64,000 nucleotides of DNA from Noviherbaspirillum sp. Root189. GTDB lineage: Bacteria > Pseudomonadota > Gammaproteobacteria > Burkholderiales > Burkholderiaceae_D. The position numbers and the translations under genes were made by a program. This document shows, piece after piece, positions 60,840-64,000 of this stretch (positions within the stretch are counted from its first letter, which is position 1; the number at the start of each line of letters is the position of its first letter). Location of the stretch: the NCBI RefSeq assembly GCF_001428545.1, contig NZ_LMHZ01000012.1, forward strand, positions 186,546-250,545, in the 5' to 3' direction. The notes beneath the pieces were generated by a model that ran no database searches, was not told the origin of the DNA, and saw nothing but the letters and a program-made list of their open reading frames with translations.

Positions 60840-62978
60840 TCACCGGTCGGATCCGGTACGCCGCTCTTCTTCGGGCGGCTGCTCGACGGCAGGCTGCGTC
60901 GGCAAGGCTTCCACACTGCTCTCGCGCCGCTCCGGAAACAGGAACAGCCATGGCGACGCCGCGAATCGCCGCAGCACCGAGCGATACACCAGTCGTTGCA
61001 CGCGCCGCGGGACGTCGCGCGCACGCAATGCCAGCGCGAGCGCACAGGCAAACGCAACACCCACATTCAGCGCGCCGATACCCAGGATGCCGAAGACGGC
61101 CAGCCAGAACTCAGGTGTCAGCAGAACATGCCATCCAAGGCTGGCGACCGCAGCCGTAAGCGTGCCGGTTGCCAGGGTCACGTGCCGGACATCCAGCGGC
61201 AGCCCGAAAAATTGCGCAAGCACCGGAGACATGCCGAGCAAGACCGCAAGCGACACATTGCCGGACACGCTGGCAACGTGTCTTTCGATCCACTTCGCGC
61301 ACCGCTCCGCCCGCGTCGTACCCAGTGCGTGCACCAGGCGGCGATGATGCGTGATGGATTCCCGTACCTTGCGCAACGCGAACCAGTTGTCGGCAAAACC
61401 GGCAGCCAGGCTGGATATCCAGAGAAGCACCCCGGTAAAGGCCGCGTACAGCGGGGTCGGGCCGACCAGCGAAAAACTGTTTATCGATGCCGTGGCTTTG
61501 ACCGGGTCCATGACCGGCGAGCCGACCGCGTAGATAAACACCAGGGAAATGGCCAGCATCGCCGGAATGACAGCAATCAGGTTGCCAAACACGGCAGCAG
61601 CCTGCGAACGCAACAGGTAGGCGATTTCCTGCATCAGCTTGCGCAAACCTTCAAGGGTGTCCAGCGACTGCATCTTTGCCGCCAAGGCTGGCGCCGTGAT
61701 GGCCGGCTGCTTGGTCGCGAGCGTACCCCCGACTGCTGAAATCAAGAGGAAACTCGACGCATAATTGAGCGACGCGAATGCACCCTCGAAAAAGCGTGCG
61801 GCACCTCCGGCGGGAAGGATGCCCTTGACCAGTACGGTAAAGGCAGTCAGCGTGCCGCCGCGCAAAGCCGCTTTGAACATCGCGCGGTATTCAGTGCGGT
61901 CGCGTGCGATGTAGTGCTCCCCATGGTCGGCATTACGCTCGACCATTTTGCGCGCCAACAGAGAAAAACTCCGCCCGGCCAAGCCCTGCACAGAGGCGCG
62001 GTGATGATGAGCTTCGATCAGGTCGATGAGCAAAGCATGAACCTGTGCCGCGCTCTCTTCCTCGGGCAGCGCGGAGCGCAAGTCGATCAGTCGCGACATA
62101 CGGTTCAATTGAGCGCGCATGCGCTCGACCCGATAAACCAGGCTGACCGATACGCCATGCTCATCCAGATCGGCGTAGATGCGATCCGTCTGCGCCTGAC
62201 AGACGGCAATCAGCATGCGTACGCTGCGCAGGGAGGACTCGTCATGCACGCCGGAGAGCAGGTATTTTTCAAGTTCGCGTCGCAAGGCAAAGAAAGGCGT
62301 TGCCTGTAGCGGCATTCGTGGTTCCAGGCGCTGCCGGAATTCGGAACTGACGCCGACCGCAATGACCATCGACACCAGATAGGTTAAAGCTTCATCGATT
62401 TGCTGACGATAGTTGTGCGCAATCGCTTCATCGGCACAGAGCTTCCAGATGCGCGTCAATGTATTTTGATCAAGACCGAGCAGCCAGTCGGCATCGGCGG
62501 GCTTGGGAAACATTGCCGTGAAGAGCGTTGACAAATCCTGCTTACCCGGCGGACGTGGCAGCAGCATGCGAATGACGCGCTCCCACAGTTCGCTGAAAAA
62601 AGCCGGCTCGCGCGGCAGGCCGGTAACGCAGAACAGTTCGGGACCAACCGCCTCGCGCAGCGTTTTCTGCAATGTCGCCTGCACAATCCTTTTGGTATCG
62701 CGGTTGCGGTCCAGCCAATCAAGCAGAAAGCGTGTGCGCTGATGCCTCAGCCGCTCCCATGTGTCGGCGTCAGGGATGCCATCGCGTGGCGTCATTCTGA
62801 GCCATTGTGCGATATCGATCATCCAGTTTGCGCGCTCGTTCCACGAAGCGAAAGGATCGGCGCGACGCATCAGCGCCTGGATTTGCGCCACATAACGGAG
62901 ATGATGGTCGTTGTATGCCGGTGAGCTGCGTCGGAAACGACGCCAGATCACCTTTAACTTCATCAGGGATATTTTCAT
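60840..62978 (-). CDS. PF10136 membrane protein (so-called 'site-specific recombinase')
   Basis: A 712-residue protein of the family labelled 'SpecificRecomb'. The N-terminal half (1–about 400) is soluble, charged and helical; the C-terminal half contains several hydrophobic helices (for example VFGNLIAVIPAMLAISLVFIYAV and later segments), ending in an acidic tail. No tyrosine or serine recombinase motif is visible, so I regard the family name as misleading. The start at 62978 (MKISLMKLK) is chosen over an upstream frame that overlaps the divergent moxR gene. Confidence 0.8.
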   Translation of the reverse strand: MKISLMKLKVIWRRFRRSSPAYNDHHLRYVAQIQALMRRADPFASWNERANWMIDIAQWLRMTPRDGIPDADTWERLRHQRTRFLLDWLDRNRDTKRIVQATLQKTLREAVGPELFCVTGLPREPAFFSELWERVIRMLLPRPPGKQDLSTLFTAMFPKPADADWLLGLDQNTLTRIWKLCADEAIAHNYRQQIDEALTYLVSMVIAVGVSSEFRQRLEPRMPLQATPFFALRRELEKYLLSGVHDESSLRSVRMLIAVCQAQTDRIYADLDEHGVSVSLVYRVERMRAQLNRMSRLIDLRSALPEEESAAQVHALLIDLIEAHHHRASVQGLAGRSFSLLARKMVERNADHGEHYIARDRTEYRAMFKAALRGGTLTAFTVLVKGILPAGGAARFFEGAFASLNYASSFLLISAVGGTLATKQPAITAPALAAKMQSLDTLEGLRKLMQEIAYLLRSQAAAVFGNLIAVIPAMLAISLVFIYAVGSPVMDPVKATASINSFSLVGPTPLYAAFTGVLLWISSLAAGFADNWFALRKVRESITHHRRLVHALGTTRAERCAKWIERHVASVSGNVSLAVLLGMSPVLAQFFGLPLDVRHVTLATGTLTAAVASLGWHVLLTPEFWLAVFGILGIGALNVGVAFACALALALRARDVPRRVQRLVYRSVLRRFAASPWLFLFPERRESSVEALPTQPAVEQPPEEERRTGSDR

Positions 62979-63107
62979 GTTGTGGCTATCTGGTGGGAAA
63001 AGTGAGCAAATTCGGCGTACCCCGAGCGTTTCGGGCGTTCTGCCGGCCTCCGCGTTCTCGCTTATACTTGTTCTTGTTTCTTCTACTTCTTCTGGACAAC
63101 ACCCGCC

Positions 63108-63962
63108 ATGCGACAAGATACCCGCTTTGAAGGTTCCCAAAATTATGTAGCCACCAACGACCTGAAGCTCGCCGTCAATGCGGCGCTGACGCTGCAGCGC
63201 CCTCTGCTGATCAAGGGCGAGCCGGGTACGGGCAAGACCATGCTGGCGGAAGAAGTCGCCGCTGCGCTGGGCATGCCGCTACTCCAGTGGCACATCAAAT
63301 CCACCACCAAGGCCCAGCAGGGCTTGTATGAATACGATGCGGTGTCGCGACTGCGCGATTCGCAACTCGGCGACGAACGAGTCAAGGACATTCACAACTA
63401 CATCGTTAAAGGCGTGTTGTGGCAAGCCTTTACGGCGGATGAACAAGTTGTGCTGCTGATTGATGAAATCGATAAGGCCGACATCGAGTTCCCGAACGAC
63501 TTGCTGCGCGAACTCGACCGTATGGAGTTTTACGTGTACGAAACACGCGAGATGGTCAAGGCAAAAAATCGCCCGCTGGTGATCATCACTTCGAACAATG
63601 AGAAGGAATTGCCGGACGCCTTCCTGCGCCGCTGCTTCTTCCATTACATCAAGTTTCCGGACAAGGACACGATGCAGCAGATCGTCGACGTTCACTTCCC
63701 CGATCTGAAAAAGGATTTGCTGGCTCAAGCGCTGCAGACCTTTTACGAAGTGCGTGAAGTCGCCGGCCTGAAGAAGAAGCCGTCGACATCCGAGCTCCTC
63801 GACTGGCTCAAGCTGCTGCTGGCGGAAGACATTCCGGCGGAAGCGCTGCGCAGCAAGGATGCCAAGAGCATCGTCCCACCGCTGCATGGCGCGCTGCTGA
63901 AAAATGAACAGGACGTGCATCTGTTTGAACGCCTGGTATTCATGTCGCGTACCAATCGTTGA
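63108..63962 (+). CDS. MoxR-family AAA+ ATPase
   Basis: AAA+ chaperone-like ATPase, usually paired with a von Willebrand factor A protein. The 284-residue protein has Walker A GEPGTGKT, Walker B LLIDEIDKAD, and the family's ITSNNEKELPDAFLRRCFF sensor region. A new start codon at 63993 follows directly, consistent with the expected vWA partner. Divergent from the PF10136 gene. Confidence 0.9.
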   Translation: MRQDTRFEGSQNYVATNDLKLAVNAALTLQRPLLIKGEPGTGKTMLAEEVAAALGMPLLQWHIKSTTKAQQGLYEYDAVSRLRDSQLGDERVKDIHNYIVKGVLWQAFTADEQVVLLIDEIDKADIEFPNDLLRELDRMEFYVYETREMVKAKNRPLVIITSNNEKELPDAFLRRCFFHYIKFPDKDTMQQIVDVHFPDLKKDLLAQALQTFYEVREVAGLKKKPSTSELLDWLKLLLAEDIPAEALRSKDAKSIVPPLHGALLKNEQDVHLFERLVFMSRTNR

Positions 63963-63992
63963 ACCGTTGTTAAGGCACCGAGGCAATAGTCC

Positions 63993-64000
63993 ATGAATTT
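63993..64000 (+). CDS. start of the next gene, probable vWA partner of the MoxR ATPase
   Basis: An ATG with GAGG ten bases upstream begins 30 bases after the MoxR-like stop and runs off the window after two codons. Its identity is inferred only from the usual MoxR–vWA gene order. Confidence 0.35.

Noticed and set aside
60840-62978. Mobile-element integrase, from the family name 'site-specific recombinase'
   Set aside because: Several membrane helices and no tyrosine or serine recombinase motif; no attachment repeats nearby.

Overview
The window is about 64 kb of ordinary chromosome from a betaproteobacterium, probably Oxalobacteraceae (the Herminiimonas / Herbaspirillum / Collimonas neighbourhood). 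That placement is inferred from gene content: a cysB-divergent cys operon with a DUF934 gene, an acnD/prpF-type methylcitrate operon, glnA–DUF4124–ntrBC, a DUF1841 protein, an intracellular PHB depolymerase, and the PF10136 membrane protein usually labelled 'site-specific recombinase'. I see no phage, no intact insertion sequence, no CRISPR array and no tRNA or rRNA gene.

Layout. 1–3.8 kb: the end of an alpha/beta hydrolase, then cheZ–cheA closed by a terminator. 3.9–7.4 kb (minus strand): a LysE-type exporter, a fragment of a fumarylacetoacetate hydrolase gene, a GDT1-type manganese exporter behind a yybP-ykoY Mn2+ riboswitch, a HAD phosphatase and cysB. 7.5–14.8 kb: sulfate assimilation (TauE/SafE, cysI, DUF934, cysH, cysD, cysN, siroheme methyltransferase), facing cbiX across an inverted-repeat element. 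14.8–19.5 kb: lptG–lptF divergent from pepA, then exonuclease III and a REPIN-like repeat pair. 19.7–31.4 kb: the 2-methylcitrate (propionate) operon prpB-prpC-acnD-prpF-prpD-prpE, read leftward from a sigma-54 promoter and faced by its activator gene prpR. 31.6–39.1 kb: GST, DUF1289, a phospholipase D-like protein, and the nitrogen block ntrC-ntrB-DUF4124-glnA, with a sigma-54 promoter and NtrC-like sites upstream of glnA. 39.4–53.9 kb: rhodanese, a TAXI-type binding protein, a hemerythrin-like protein, prfC, orn, an M48 protease, pterin dehydratase, rsgA, argF-argG-ppnP, murB, yajQ, an aspartic protease and aroG. 54–64 kb: a thioredoxin-like protein, a long AT-rich gap full of inverted repeats, phaZ, rsxB-nth followed by a 12-copy octamer repeat, DUF1841, Hsp20, two cytochromes c, the PF10136 membrane protein and a divergent MoxR ATPase.

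Functional links. CysB, the cys enzymes, the siroheme methyltransferase and the CbiX chelatase form a complete sulfate-to-sulfide route through APS (no CysC kinase, 4Fe-4S APS reductase). PrpR and sigma-54 would control propionate use; NtrBC and sigma-54 would control glnA. The most unusual signals lie between genes: the riboswitch expression platform with mutually exclusive helices, a MITE-like element inside the prp operon whose edge forms the prpF stop codon, a terminator abutting the ntrB start codon, the octamer array after nth, and the hairpin-rich gap upstream of phaZ. No clearly new multi-gene system was found.
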